A DNA stretch of 64,000 nt, taken from contig NC_061513.1 in assembly GCF_022539505.1 (NCBI RefSeq), forward strand, positions 182,310,017 through 182,374,016. Direction: 5' to 3'. The translations under genes and the position numbers were made by a program. The stretch is from Lolium rigidum (lineage: Eukaryota > Streptophyta > Magnoliopsida > Poales > Poaceae). Numbering within the stretch: the stretch's first letter is position 1; each line of letters begins with the position of its first letter. Shown in pieces: positions 50,963 to 61,732 of this stretch. The notes under the pieces are model-generated. The model did not search any database. It had not been told where the DNA came from and worked only from the letters and a program-made list of their open reading frames with translations.

Positions 50963-51697
50963 TTAATGATGCACTCCCAAGAAATAGTAGTTGAAGCAAA
51001 AGAGAGCATCAAGAAGCAAATTCAAAACAAATTTAAGCCTAACCCACTTCCTATGAAAAGGAATCTTGTAAATAAACAAGTCATGTAGGCATAATGCAAC
51101 AAGCATAGGATAACTAGACAAGCGCAACTTCAAGATTTTCAGCATATAGAGAGGTGTTTTAGTAACATGAAAACTTCTACAACCATATTTTTCTCTCTCA
51201 TAATAATATCCAGTAGCATCATGAGCAAACTCAACAATATAACTATCACATAAAGCATTCTTATCATGAGTCTCATGCATAAAATTATTACTACTCCCAA
51301 CATAAGCATAGTCATTCTTATTAATTGTAGTGGGAGCAAATTCAACAAAGTAGCTATCATCAAATATATGAGGCATATTGTAATCATAATTAAATTTATC
51401 CTCCATAGTAGGCGGCACCAGAAGACTACTATCATTATAATCATCATAAATAGGAGGCAAAGTATCATCAAAGAAAATTTTCTCCTCAATGCTTGGGGGA
51501 CTAAAAATATCATGCTCATCAAAACCAGCTTCCCCAAGCTTAGAACTTTCTATATCATTATCAACAATGGTGTTCAAAGCGTTCATACTAATATTACTAC
51601 TAGCATGCCAATAAGGTTCCATAGGTTTTTTAATTTTCACATCAAACAATCCATGTCTTAACTCAGGAAATAGAACAAAAATCTCATTGTTGTCCAT
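50963..51697 (-). CDS. Unidentified 244-aa ORF of Athila-like element 2
   Basis: A complete ORF starts 137 bases inside the primer site, where gag would begin. The N-terminal 160 residues are acidic and rich in Asp, Tyr, Asn and Ser (DNEIFVLFPELRHG, PPIYDDYNDSSLLVPP, YAYVGSSNNFMHETHDKN). The last 70 residues are hydrophobic and basic with Leu/Phe/Cys clusters (MLKILKLRLSSYPMLVALCL). There is no gag, zinc-knuckle or protease motif. A broken copy is in element 1 (44785-45517), so the ORF is a property of this subfamily. I recall similar hypothetical proteins in wheat annotation but no function. The hydrophobic end could be membrane-seeking, which is only a guess. Confidence 0.55.
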   Translation of the reverse strand: MDNNEIFVLFPELRHGLFDVKIKKPMEPYWHASSNISMNALNTIVDNDIESSKLGEAGFDEHDIFSPPSIEEKIFFDDTLPPIYDDYNDSSLLVPPTMEDKFNYDYNMPHIFDDSYFVEFAPTTINKNDYAYVGSSNNFMHETHDKNALCDSYIVEFAHDATGYYYEREKYGCRSFHVTKTPLYMLKILKLRLSSYPMLVALCLHDLFIYKIPFHRKWVRLKFVLNLLLDALFCFNYYFLGVHH

Positions 51698-51833
51698 TAT
51701 GCCTAACTAGTGTAAACAAGAAACAAAAAGATGCAATTGCAGGATCTAAAGGAAATAGCTTCGAGCACTTACAACGGCACCAGAAAATAACTTAGTTACC
51801 TGGGACCGGAGTGTGAGTACCTTTTACCTTTCC

Positions 51834-51851
51834 TCCCCGGCAACGGCACCA
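51834..51851 (-). other. Primer binding site of Athila-like element 2
   Basis: The minus strand reads TGGTGCCGTTGCCGGGGA, one mismatch to tRNA-Asp. Partial copies occur at 51772-51793 and in the LTRs at 29607-29627 and 52142-52161. Confidence 0.82.
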
Positions 51852-51861
51852 GAAAATAGCT

Positions 51862-53613
51862 TGATGTCTACGCACACTCCTTTTCCTGTAGACAGTGTTG
51901 GGCCTCCAAGAGTAGAGGTTTGTAGAACAGCAGCAAGTTTTCCCTTAAGTGGATCACCCAAGGTTTATCGAACTTAGGGAGGAAGAGGTCAAAGATATCC
52001 CTCTCAAGCAACCCTGCGATCACAATGCAAGAAGTCTATTGTGTCCCCAACACACCCAATACACTTGTCAGATGTATAGGTGCACTAGTTCGGCGAAGAG
52101 ATAGTGAAATACAAGTGGTATGAATGAATATGAGCAGTAGTAACGTCGCCGGAAAATAGCTTGCTGGCGTGCAGTTGATGGTAGTAATATTGCAGGAAGT
52201 AAAGATGCAGTAAAACAGTAAATAAGCGATGATTGTAGTATTTGGAAACAAGGCCTAGGGATCATACTTTCACTAGTGAACACTCTCAACATTGATCACA
52301 TAATAACCACTCTACACTCTCTTGTTGGATGATGAACACCATTAGTTGTGTAGGGCTACAAGAGCACCTCAATGCCGGAGTTAACAAGCTCCACAACATT
52401 CGATGTTCATATTTAATTAACCTTAGAGTGCATGATAGACCAACACAATTATACCGAAGTACTAACATAGCATGCACACTGTCACCTTCAAGCTATGAAA
52501 GGAGGAATAGATCACATCAATACCATCATAGTAATAGTTAACTTCATAATCTACAAGAGACCACAATCATAAACTACGCCAAGTACTACATGATGCACAC
52601 ACTGTCACCATTACATCATGAAGGAGGAATAGACTACTTTAATAACATCACTAGAGTAGCACATAGATTAATAGTGATATAAAGCACATTGCAATCATAA
52701 AGGAATATAAATAAGCACTTCACTATGCTATTCTGAATTACTCTCTGGCAAGATAACATCCAACTCAAATCATAACTCAGTGAATAAGTATTCTGTGAAA
52801 TATAGCCTAAGAGACCCACACGGTGCACACACTGTCACCTTTACACACGTGGGACAAGGAGTCTCCGGAGATCACATAAGTAAAATCCACTTGAATAGCA
52901 TAACGACATCTAGATTACAAGCTCATCATATGGATCTCAATCATGTAAGGAAGCTCATGAGATCATTGTATTGAAGTACATAGGAGAGAGATTAACCACA
53001 TAGCTACCGGTACAGCCCTTAGCCTCGATGGAGAACTACTCCCTCCTCATGGGAGACAGCAGCGGTGATGAAGATGGCGGTGGTGTCGATGGAGATGCCT
53101 TCCGGGGCACTTCCCCGTCCCGGCGGCGTGCCGGAACAGAGACTCCTGTCCCCCAGATCTTGGCTTCGCGATGGCGGCGGCTCTGGAAGGTTTCTCGTAC
53201 CGTGGCTTTTTCGTATCGAAGATTTAGGTCAGGGACCTTTAAATAGGCGAAGAGGCGGAGTCGGAGGGGGTACGGAGCCGCCACACAATAGGGGGGCGCG
53301 CCCCCCCTTGGGCCGCGTCAGCGCCTTGTGTGGGCCCCCTGTGGCTCTCCTCTGGTGGCTCTCGGGTGTTCTGGAAGCTTCGTGGAATTCGAAGATGCTG
53401 GGCGTTGATTTCATCCGATTCCGAGAATATTTCCTTACGAGGATTTCTGAAACCAAAAACAGTAGAAAACAGGAACTGGCACTTCGGCATATCGTCAATA
53501 GGTTAGTTCCGGAAAACGCATAATAATGGCATATAATGTGTATAAAACATGTGAGTATCATCATAAAAGTAGCATGGAACATAAGAAATTATAGATACGT
53601 TTGAGACGTATCA
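51862..53613 (-). repeat. 5' LTR of Athila-like element 2
   Basis: It runs from TGATGTCTACGCAC to GACGTATCA, 1752 bp, equal in total length to the split 3' LTR. A GC-rich hairpin has arms 53281-53288 and 53326-53333. Confidence 0.93.
53238..53245 (-). promoter_or_regulatory. TATA-like box in the 5' LTR of element 2
   Basis: The minus strand reads GCCTATTTAAAGG, about 30 bases 3' (minus sense) of the GC-rich hairpin. It probably drives the element's RNA. Confidence 0.45.
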
Positions 53614-54041
53614 GTCACCAAGGGGATAAGTCCTTTCTCCTCGCATATTTCAAGTGCCTCACCGAATTATTCGGGCTTAGAGCGGAGCTTGTCCATAGAG
53701 GTAGAGCATTGGGGGCAACAATTGAACTCCTTCACACCATAGATCTCATTGTATATCCTCTCTTGATTTTGATGGTAGAGGTAGTTGTTGGGGCACAACC
53801 GGTGATTCTTGTCCACCAAGTACAGATTGATCTTCCTTATCTCCAAGAATTGGCCCTTGGTAAGTCCACTCATTGGCTTTTGAGGACCCAAGACGGTTCT
53901 CTTGTTGGCTGCAGCTACCCTTTGATGCTTCGTAATCCTTGGCGAAACAATCTCCTCTTGCTCTTGCTCCCTATGACGATAAGGAACGGGAGGCTTGACC
54001 TTGGTGCCACCACGGGGCTTGGATGAACCTATGAACATCAT
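53614..54041 (-). pseudogene. Extra ORF of the SIRE-like element, N-terminal part
   Basis: From ATG 54041 (MMFIGSSKPRGG) the frame carries a basic, Gln/Glu-rich segment and a folded-looking part (KGQFLEIRKINLYLVDKNHR). It meets a TAA near 53667 and stays in the same frame to 53614. Skipping the inserted elements and one copy of the target duplication, the frame enters 29326 without a shift. The two parts therefore formed one gene of about 510 codons between Copia pol and the 3' LTR. No signal peptide is seen. Confidence 0.6.
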
Positions 54042-55267
54042 AGGTTGTAGGGGGGATTGGGGTTAAGTTCACAAGCCTTGGAGTTGTAGCGCAAAAGGAC
54101 ACTAACAAGCAACAAGAGTGAAACTGCATTGGGCGGTAGTACCGCAACCCAGCCTGGTTGTACCGCTTGAACCGATAGTACCGGTCACAAATGACCGGTA
54201 CTACCGCTCGAGCACTGCACCACTAGTTCTAGGTCGTGATCCATGGCATTGAGGCACAAATTTCACCTAGTGTTGCTAGCCAGTATCTCTCTACATGGAC
54301 AATCTTTCTAGGATGATACTCCACCAAGAACTCCAACAAACCCTAACCTATGCATCTAGGGAATCCAACAAACCCTAGAGAGAGAGGTTCGAGTTCATAC
54401 CGGAGGCCATGGTGAGGAAGAGGGTGGGGAAGCTTCTCCACGGAGGAGAATTGATCGGGGATGGCCGGAGGAGGAGATCGGGGTCGGTCTCCTTGAGTCT
54501 CCTGAGCTTGGGCACCGCCTTTGACTTGAGGTGGGTGGGGGAAAGTGATGGATTGGATAGATCCGTCCCCACTCGGTACCTTAAGTCAAAGACGGAAGCG
54601 GCACTACCGGTCGCAAGAGCAGTAGTACCGCTTTCCGGTACTTAACCGATACCTCAGGCGGTAGTACCGCTCCCGAGAAAAATCCTAACAGTCGTCAGGA
54701 CACTGCACAGGGGCGGTAGTACCAGCCTAACCACCGGTAGTATCGTTCTCCAAAGCTCAAAAAACTCGGATTATGTTGTAGGCTTGTGCTTTTAGACGGA
54801 AATGGCTCAAGAGGTGGGTATTGGCTTAGGATTAGATGGAGAAACTGGTAAGGTACTACTCAACCAAGCTTGCAAGAATCAACATGAAAAGCCAAGCTTG
54901 GGTGAATCTCCCACAAAGAACATGGAGAAATGAAAAACCAAAAGCAAATTGAAAAGAAAGCAAAAGAAAGTCAAAGAAAATCAAGAAGAACCAAACAGAA
55001 CCAAAAAATCCTCAAGGAGGAGGTTGGTGGCCGAGGCCACCGTGTAAGAGTATAATAGCGTGCGATCGCGTAGATGTATCTAGGACTCACAACTAAGACT
55101 CAACATGAAGCTCACTAGTCACTTATTTGACAAATATAGTATGTTTTGGATTGCTTTATGCATTATGGGGGGAGGGATAGCTCAATAAGTTTAAACCGCA
55201 CTCCCCCTATGTTCATGCATGCTTTCCACCAAGACATTAGCTAAAGAGTAGTATGTGCGCACGACAG
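54042..55267 (-). other. Spacer of the SIRE-like element between pol and extra ORF
   Basis: It contains a second cluster of GGTAGTACCG-type motifs (54130-54740), an A-rich tract near 54930-55010, and no recognisable frame. Confidence 0.6.
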
Positions 55268-55476
55268 TTAAGCAAAGTTCGACGGGTCTATGATATTTAG
55301 CTCATGCCTCAACTCAATGAAACGCTTCTCATCCAATGGCTTTGTGAAGATGTCCGCCAATTGCTCCTTGGTGCCAATGAAGGATAGAACAATATCTCCT
55401 CAAGAAATGTGATCCCGGATGAAGTGATTCCTTATCTTAATGTGCTTCGTCTTGCCATGGAGTACCGGATTGTAGG
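55268..55476 (-). pseudogene. C-terminal end of Copia pol (RNase H)
   Basis: About 70 codons read LHGKTKHIKIRNHFIRDH, then FIGTKEQLADIFTKPLDE and LRHELNII, the well-known end of Copia polyproteins. A TGA at 55400-55402 replaces what is usually an Arg or Lys codon. The 5' part is cut off by the LTR at 55477. Confidence 0.9.
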
Positions 55477-56066
55477 TGTCGAGGGTACTCCTCGGCAATG
55501 CCCTCCGATTGGGGCTTAGGGTTGATGGAATCCTGTAGGCTGACACGAGACATCGGTTAACAGACAAGCGGGGAGAGCGATTTACCCAGGTTCGGGGCCC
55601 TCGATGAGGTAAAACCCTTACGTCCTGCCTGTCTGATCTTGATTATGAGAATATCGGGTTACAATGGGGTGCCGAAGGTTTCGGCTATGATCTCGTCGAG
55701 AGGCTAAGTGCTACGGCGACCTAGCTCTAGACTTATGATGGCTAAAGTTGCTAAGATTAATTGTGTCCCTCGGCATCCCCTCTCCTGGCCTTTATATAGG
55801 AGGCCAGGTCTCAAGAAATCTGTCCGGGTACGACTAGGTTTACAAAAGACCTAGCTCTAAACTTTCCTTGTTCGGCTCCTCTCTGTCTTGTTCTTCAAGG
55901 AATCTTCTCCAACACCGTCCTAGTGGCCCGCCTTACCTTCGGGTATCTTCATGGGCCTCCAGTTGGGTCACACAAGATAGGGCAATGTCAGTTACCCGAA
56001 GGGTAATGCCCACGTCAGTAGTCCTCGAGTGTCTAGCCAAAGATATTTCGGGTAGAGACTAAAGCA
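55477..56066 (-). repeat. Putative 3' LTR of the second Tat-like element
   Basis: On the minus strand it begins TGCTTTAGTC after AGTGGAGGCA (polypurine-like) and ends GTACCCTCGACA. The inner boundary is inferred from the TG..CA rule only. Confidence 0.6.
55789..55800 (-). promoter_or_regulatory. TATA box in the Tat-like LTR
   Basis: The minus strand reads CCTATATAAAGG, about 270 bases after the LTR start. Confidence 0.6.
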
Positions 56067-56131
56067 TGCCTCCACTGAATGTTCTTCTCCCTTGATTGTT
56101 CTTGTCCATCTTGTAACAACATTATCTTCTT

Positions 56132-56667
56132 CTATCGGGTGTGCGTCCTGCGCTCCCGATGGGAGTAGCCCCTAAGTCTAGGTACGGATGCTTGCAATCC
56201 GTGCGTAGACTCAAGTTGAGCCACTCGAACGTCTTCTTCTGCCGAAGTTTTCTGCAAGTCTTCATAGGTCATCCGATACATTTGTACCGGGGCTTGTATT
56301 CTTCAGTAATTATTTAACGCGTAAAGGATATTGAGTAACGTGCCCAACTTTGCTGGTTAACTGCCGATGGCAAAACAACGTTACCCTACACAGAATCAAG
56401 TCCCCGGGCATGATCCTGGAGTGCAAAAAAGTTTTATTGGGTGCGCGTTCAGCGCTCCCGATGGGTGTAGCCCCCGAGTCTGGGCACGGGCGCTTGTGAC
56501 CAGGTGCAGACTCGAGCTGTGCATTCCATCCTTTTCTTCGAATATTTCTTCACAGGAATACCTTCGAGTTCTCGTTTTATCAGGTGCGCGTCCGGCGCTC
56601 CCGATGGGAGTAGCCCCCGAGTCTAAGCGCGGATGCTTACGATCCGTGCGTAGACTCAAATTGACCA
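56132..56667. repeat. Three dispersed copies of a 90-bp segment
   Basis: Copies at 56132-56226, 56435-56522 and 56578-56667 share GCGCTCCCGATGGG, TAGCCCC.(G/A)AGTCT and GTGC(G/A)GACTC blocks. They lie between the LTR and the antisense ORF. Confidence 0.85.
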
Positions 56668-57067
56668 TCCGATGCTTTTTCGTTGTCCTTCGGATGCTTC
56701 CGGCGGGCTTCACGACGTCACTGATGACGTAATCACTGCTACATTTCTGACTAACAGGACATGACCTCTTGGGCCCATCCTACTTCTTCGTGGTTCTGTT
56801 TTAAGAAATGACCGCTACTCTCGTACAGTTACCAAGGCGTCTCCTCGATTTCTGCGATCAATGATGAAAAGAGGGTCCTCTTAATGAATTGGAAACAATG
56901 ACACGTGCCCACGCAGCCCTCAGGTTTCCTTGCGCTTTTATAATCTTTCGGGGCAAGCTCTCCCGTTTCCATACTTCATCCTTGCGTCCTCTTCTCCCTC
57001 TTCCATCTTCTTCACTCAAAACCGCTGCGCCGCCGCCGCCGCTTCCAGATCTTCTCCAGATCTAACA

Positions 57068-57530
57068 ATGGTGAAGAAGAAGAACTCCGCCGCCGCCACC
57101 AGTTCTGTGAACGGCGGTGTCACCACCAAAGCTTCTTCAAACCCACCGAAGAGAGGCGCTCCAGATGCTCCTCCTCCGGCTCCGGCGCCGCCAGCGCCGT
57201 CAAGCTCCACGGCTGGGTCCAACCCCAGAGATTGGCTGGCGTCCTCTATCACGAAGCGTGACGAAAAGAGGGCTTAGAGCCTTGGTCTGATCTCTCCTGA
57301 CGATGGGAATGTAATTCTCCCAGGTGGAATTTCACGGCCTAATCCTCCCGCTGGTTTTACCGTGATGTTCTTGTCGTTCTTGTACCGAGGTCTCTCGCTC
57401 CCTTCCCACAAGTTTCTTCATCACCTTCTTCGGATTTACGAGATCCAACTATGGCACCTGACCCCCAACTCAATCCTTCACCGTGCTGTTTTTATCACCC
57501 TTTGCGAAGCGTTTTTTTGGCATTGAGCCC
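57068..57530 (+). pseudogene. Antisense ORF with putative gypsy-type transposon domain
   Basis: The open frame starts at 56930; ATG 57068 (MVKKKNSAAA) is the likely start. An Ala/Pro/Ser-rich N-terminus is followed, after a TAG at 57275, by a domain in the same frame: FLSFLYRGLSLPSHKFLHHL and IQLWHLTPNSILHRAVFI. This matches my memory of the Pfam family called putative gypsy-type transposon (PF04195). An extra T in a T-run near 57515 shifts the end, and Athila-like element 3 cuts it at 57531. The ORF is antisense to its element. Function unknown. Confidence 0.7.
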
Positions 57531-59128
57531 TGATGCGTGCAGTCGACACGTCCGTTGGGAACCCCAAGAGGAAGGTGTGATGCGTACAGTAGCAAGTTTT
57601 CCCTCAGAAAGAAACCAAGGTTTATCGAACCAGGAGGAGCCAAGAAGCACGTTGAAGGTTGATGGCGGAGGAGTGTAGTGCGGCGCAACACCAGGGATTC
57701 CGGCGCCAACGTGGAACCTGCACAACACAATCACAGAACATTGCCCCAACGTAATAGCGAGGTTGTCAATCTCACCGGCTTGCTGTAAACAAAGGATTAG
57801 ATGTATAGTGTGGAAGATGATGATTGTTTGCGAAGAACAGTAAAGAACAATTGCAGTAGATTGTATTTCAGATGTAAAGAATAGGACCGGGGTCCACAGT
57901 TCACTAGTGGTGTCTCTCCCATAAGATAGCAGATGTTGGGAGAACAACTTACAGTTGGGCAATTGACAAATAAAGAAGGCATAACAATTCACATACATAT
58001 ATCATGATGAGTACTATGAGATTTAATCAAGGCATTACGACAAAGTACATAGACCGCTATCCAGCATGCATCTATGCCTAAAAAGTCCACCTTCAGGTTA
58101 TCATCCGAACCCCCTCTAGTATTAAGTTGTAAATAACAGACAATTGCATTAAGTATGGTGCGTAATGTAATCAACACAAATATCCTTAGACAAAGCATCA
58201 ATGTTTTATCCCTAGTGGCAACAGCACATCCACAACCTTAGAACTTTACTGTCACTTGTCCCAGATTCAATGGAGGCATGAACCCACTATCGAGCATAAA
58301 TACCCCCTCTTGGAGTCACAAGTATCAACTTGGCCGAGCCTCTACTAGCAACGGAGAGCATGCAAGAACATAAATAACATATATGATAGATTGATAATCA
58401 ACTTGACATAGTATTCAATATTCATCGGATCCCAACAAACACAACATGAAGGATTACAAATAGATGATCTTGATCATGATAGGCAGCTCACAAGATCTAA
58501 CATGATAGCACAATGAGGAGAAGACAACCATCTAGCTACTGCTATGGACCCATAGTCCAGGGGTGAACTACTCACACATCGATCCGGAGGCGATCATGGC
58601 GATGAAGAGACCTCCGGGAGATGATTCCCCTCTCCGACAGGGTGCCGGAGGCGATCTCCTGAATCCCCCGAGATGGGATTGGCGGCGGCGGCGTCTCTGG
58701 AAAGTTTTCCGTATCGTGGCTCTCGGTACTGGGGGTTTCGCGATGAAGGCTTTAAGTAGGCGGAAGGGCAGGTCAGGAGGCGCCACGGGGGGCCCACACA
58801 ACAGGGCCACGCGGGCCCCTTGCTGGCCGCGCTGCCCTATTGTGGCGGCGCCCCGTGGCCCCACTTCGTCTCCTCTTCGGACTTCTGGAAGCTTCGTGGA
58901 AAAATAGGCCCCTAGGCGTTGATTTCGTCCAATTCCTAGAATATTTCCTTACTAGGATTTCTGAAACCAAAAACAGCAGAAAACAACGAATCGGCTCTTC
59001 GGCATCTCGTCAATAGGTTAGTGCCGGAAAATGCATAATAATGACATATAATGTGTATAAAACATGTGAGTATCATCATAAAAGTAGCATGGAACATAAG
59101 AAATTATAGATACGTTTGGGACGTATCA
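57531..59128 (-). repeat. 3' LTR of Athila-like element 3
   Basis: It runs from TGATGCGTGCAG to GACGTATCA. A GC-rich hairpin has outer arms CCACGGGG (58783-58790) and CCCCGTGG (58851-58858). Confidence 0.92.
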
Positions 59129-61732
59129 AGCATCCCCAAGCTTAGTTCCTACTCGCCCTCGAGTAGGTAAACGATAACAAAGATAATTTCTGAAGTGACA
59201 TGCTATCATAATCTTGATCATACTATTGTAAATCATATGAGATGAATGCAGCGATTCGAAGAAATGATGAAGATAATGAGTAAACAAATGAATCATATAG
59301 CAAAGACTTTTCATGAATAATACTTTCAAGACAAGCATCAATAAGACTTGCATAAGAGTTACTCATAAAGAAATAAATTCAAAGTAAAAGCGTTGAAGCA
59401 ACACAAAGGAAGATATAAGTTTCAGCGGTTGCTTTCAACTTTAACATATATATCTCATGGATAATTGTCAACACAAAGTAATATAACAAGTGCAATAGGT
59501 AAACATGTAAGAATCAATGCACACAGTTGGTACAAGGGTTTGCTTCTGGGATAGAAAGAGTAGGCAAACTGACTCAACAATAAAGTAAAAGATAGGCCCT
59601 TCGCAGAGGGAAGCATTGATTACTATATTTGTGCTAGAGCTTTTCATTTTGAAAACAAGAAACAATTTTGTCAACGGTAGTAATAAAGCATATGTGTTAT
59701 GTATAAGATATCCTATAAGTTGCAAGCCTCATGCATAGTATACTAATAGTGCTCGTACCTTGTCCTAATTAGCTTGGATTAACACTAATTATCATTGCAT
59801 AGCATATGTTTCAACCAAGTGTCACAAAGGGGTACCTCTATGCCGCCTTGTACAAAGGTCTAAGGAGAAAGCTCGCATTGGATTTCTCGCTTTTGATTAT
59901 TCTCAACTTAGACATCCATACCGGGACAACATAGACAACAGATAATGGACTCCTCTTTAATGCATAAGCATTCAACAACAGTTAATATTCTCATAAGAGA
60001 TTGAGGATTGGTTGTCCACACTGAAACTTCCACCATGAATCATGGCTTTAGTTAGGGGCCCAATGTTCTTCTCTAACAGTATGCATACTCAAACCATTTG
60101 ATTGTGAGAACCACCCTTACTTCAGACAAGACGAACATGCATAGCAACTCACATGATATTCAACAAAGGTAAAAGAGTTGATGGCGTCCCCAGAAACATG
60201 GTTACCGCTCAACAAGCAACTTATTAAGAAATAAGACACATAAGTACATATTCTTCACCACGATAGTTTTTAAGGCTATTTGTCCCATGAGCTATATATT
60301 GCAAAGGCAAAGAATGGAAATTTTAAAGGTAGCACTCAAGTAATGTACTTTGGAATGGCGGAGAAATACCATGTGGTAGGTAGGTATGGTGGACACAAAT
60401 GGCATGGTTATTGGCTCAAGGATTTGGATGCACGAGAAGAATTCCTCTCAATACAAGGCTAGGCTAGCAAGGTTGTTTGAAGCAAACTCAAGTATAAAAG
60501 GTGCAGCAAAGCTCACATATGAACATATTGTAACTATTATATGACTTTATATTGTCTCCTTGTTGTTCAAACACCTCAACCAGAAAATATCTAGACTCTA
60601 GAGATCAATCATGCAAACCAAATTTTAACAAGCTCTATGTAGTTATTCATTAATGAGTACAAGGTACATGATGCAAGAGCTTAAACAAGATCTATATGAG
60701 CACAACAATTGCCAAGTATCACATTATTCAAGACATTATACCATTTACCACATGCGGCATTTTCCGTTTCCAACCATATAGCAATGAATGAAGTAGTTCA
60801 AATTTCGCAATGAACATTAAAGATGAAGCTAAGAACACATGTGTTCATACGAAACAGCGGAGCGTGTCTCTCTCCCAAACAAAGAATGCTAGGATCCGAT
60901 TTATTCAAACAAAAACAAAAATAAAAACAAACGAGACGCTCCAAGTAAAGCATATAAGATGTGACGGAATAAAAATATAGTTTCACTAGAGGAACCCGAT
61001 AAGTTGTCGATGAAGAAGGGATGCCTTGGGCATCCCCAAGCTTAGACGCTTGAGTATTCTTAAAATATGCGAGGGTTGAACCACGGGGGCATCCCCAAGC
61101 TTTGACTTTTCACTCTTCTTGATCATATTGTATCATCCTCCTCTCTTGACCCTTGAAAACTTCCTCCACACCAAACTCGAAACAAACTCATTAGAGGGTC
61201 AGTGCATAATTCATATATTCAGAGGTGACATAATCATTCTTAACACTTCTGGACATTGCACAAAGCTACTGAAATTTAATGGAACAAAGAAATCCATCAA
61301 ACATAGCAAAACAGGCAATGCGAAATAAAAGGCAGAATCTGTCAAAACAGAACCGTTCGTAAAGACGAATTTTAAAGTGGCACCAGAATTGCTCAGATGA
61401 AAATGCCCAAATTGAATGAAAGTTGCGTACATATCTAAGGACACGCACGTAAATTGGCAGATTTTTTTTGATTTTTCTACGGGGACTACTTGCTCAAATT
61501 CGTGACAGCAAGAAATCTGTTCCTGCGCAGTAATCCAAATCTAGTATTGGCTTTACTATCAAAGACTTTACTTGGCACAACAATGCATTAAAATAAAGAT
61601 AAGGAGAGGTTGCTACAGTAGTAAACAACTTCCAAGACTCAAATATAAAATAAAGTGCAGAAGTAAAATAATGGGTTGTCTCCCATAAGCGTTTTTCTTT
61701 AACGCCTTTCAGCTAGGCGTAGAAAGTGTGTA
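59129..61732 (-). other. Internal non-coding region of Athila-like element 3
   Basis: It begins with the polypurine tract (59129-59145) and resembles 42183-44700 and 48483-50900. A near-perfect hairpin beside a PPT-like motif is at 61018-61036. No conserved frame is visible. Confidence 0.75.

Larger units (their letters stand above)
29327..53613 (-). mobile_element. Athila-like element 2, interrupted by element 1
   Basis: The 3' LTR is split into 29327-29778 and 47183-48482, the internal region is 48483-51861, and the 5' LTR is 51862-53613. Both LTRs add up to 1752 bp. The flanks are GTCAT (29322-29326) and GTCAC (53614-53618), a target duplication with one change. Joining the host across one copy keeps the Copia ORF in frame, which supports the boundaries. 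It has one unusual ORF and no gag or pol, so it is non-autonomous. Confidence 0.88.
26275..55476 (-). mobile_element. SIRE/Maximus-like Copia element, 3' part, split by nested insertions
   Basis: Minus-strand order from right to left is the C-terminus of Copia RNase H (55268-55476), a spacer, an extra ORF split by insertions (53614-54041 and 28217-29326), a polypurine tract and a 3' LTR (26275-27611). The bases 29327-53613 are inserted sequence. The right end is cut by a Tat-like LTR at 55477, so the 5' part must lie beyond the window. An ORF after pol and an LTR starting TGAAAG after GGGGGAGAT resemble the SIRE lineage. Lineage assignment is by recall. Confidence 0.68.
55477..57530 (-). mobile_element. 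Second Tat-like Gypsy element, 3' part
   Basis: A putative 590-bp 3' LTR (TGTCGAGG to AAAGCA) is followed by a repeated spacer and a plus-strand antisense ORF, the same layout as in the element at 31758-38625. It interrupts the Copia pol gene, and is itself cut at 57530 by Athila-like element 3. The rest should lie beyond the right edge. Confidence 0.72.
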
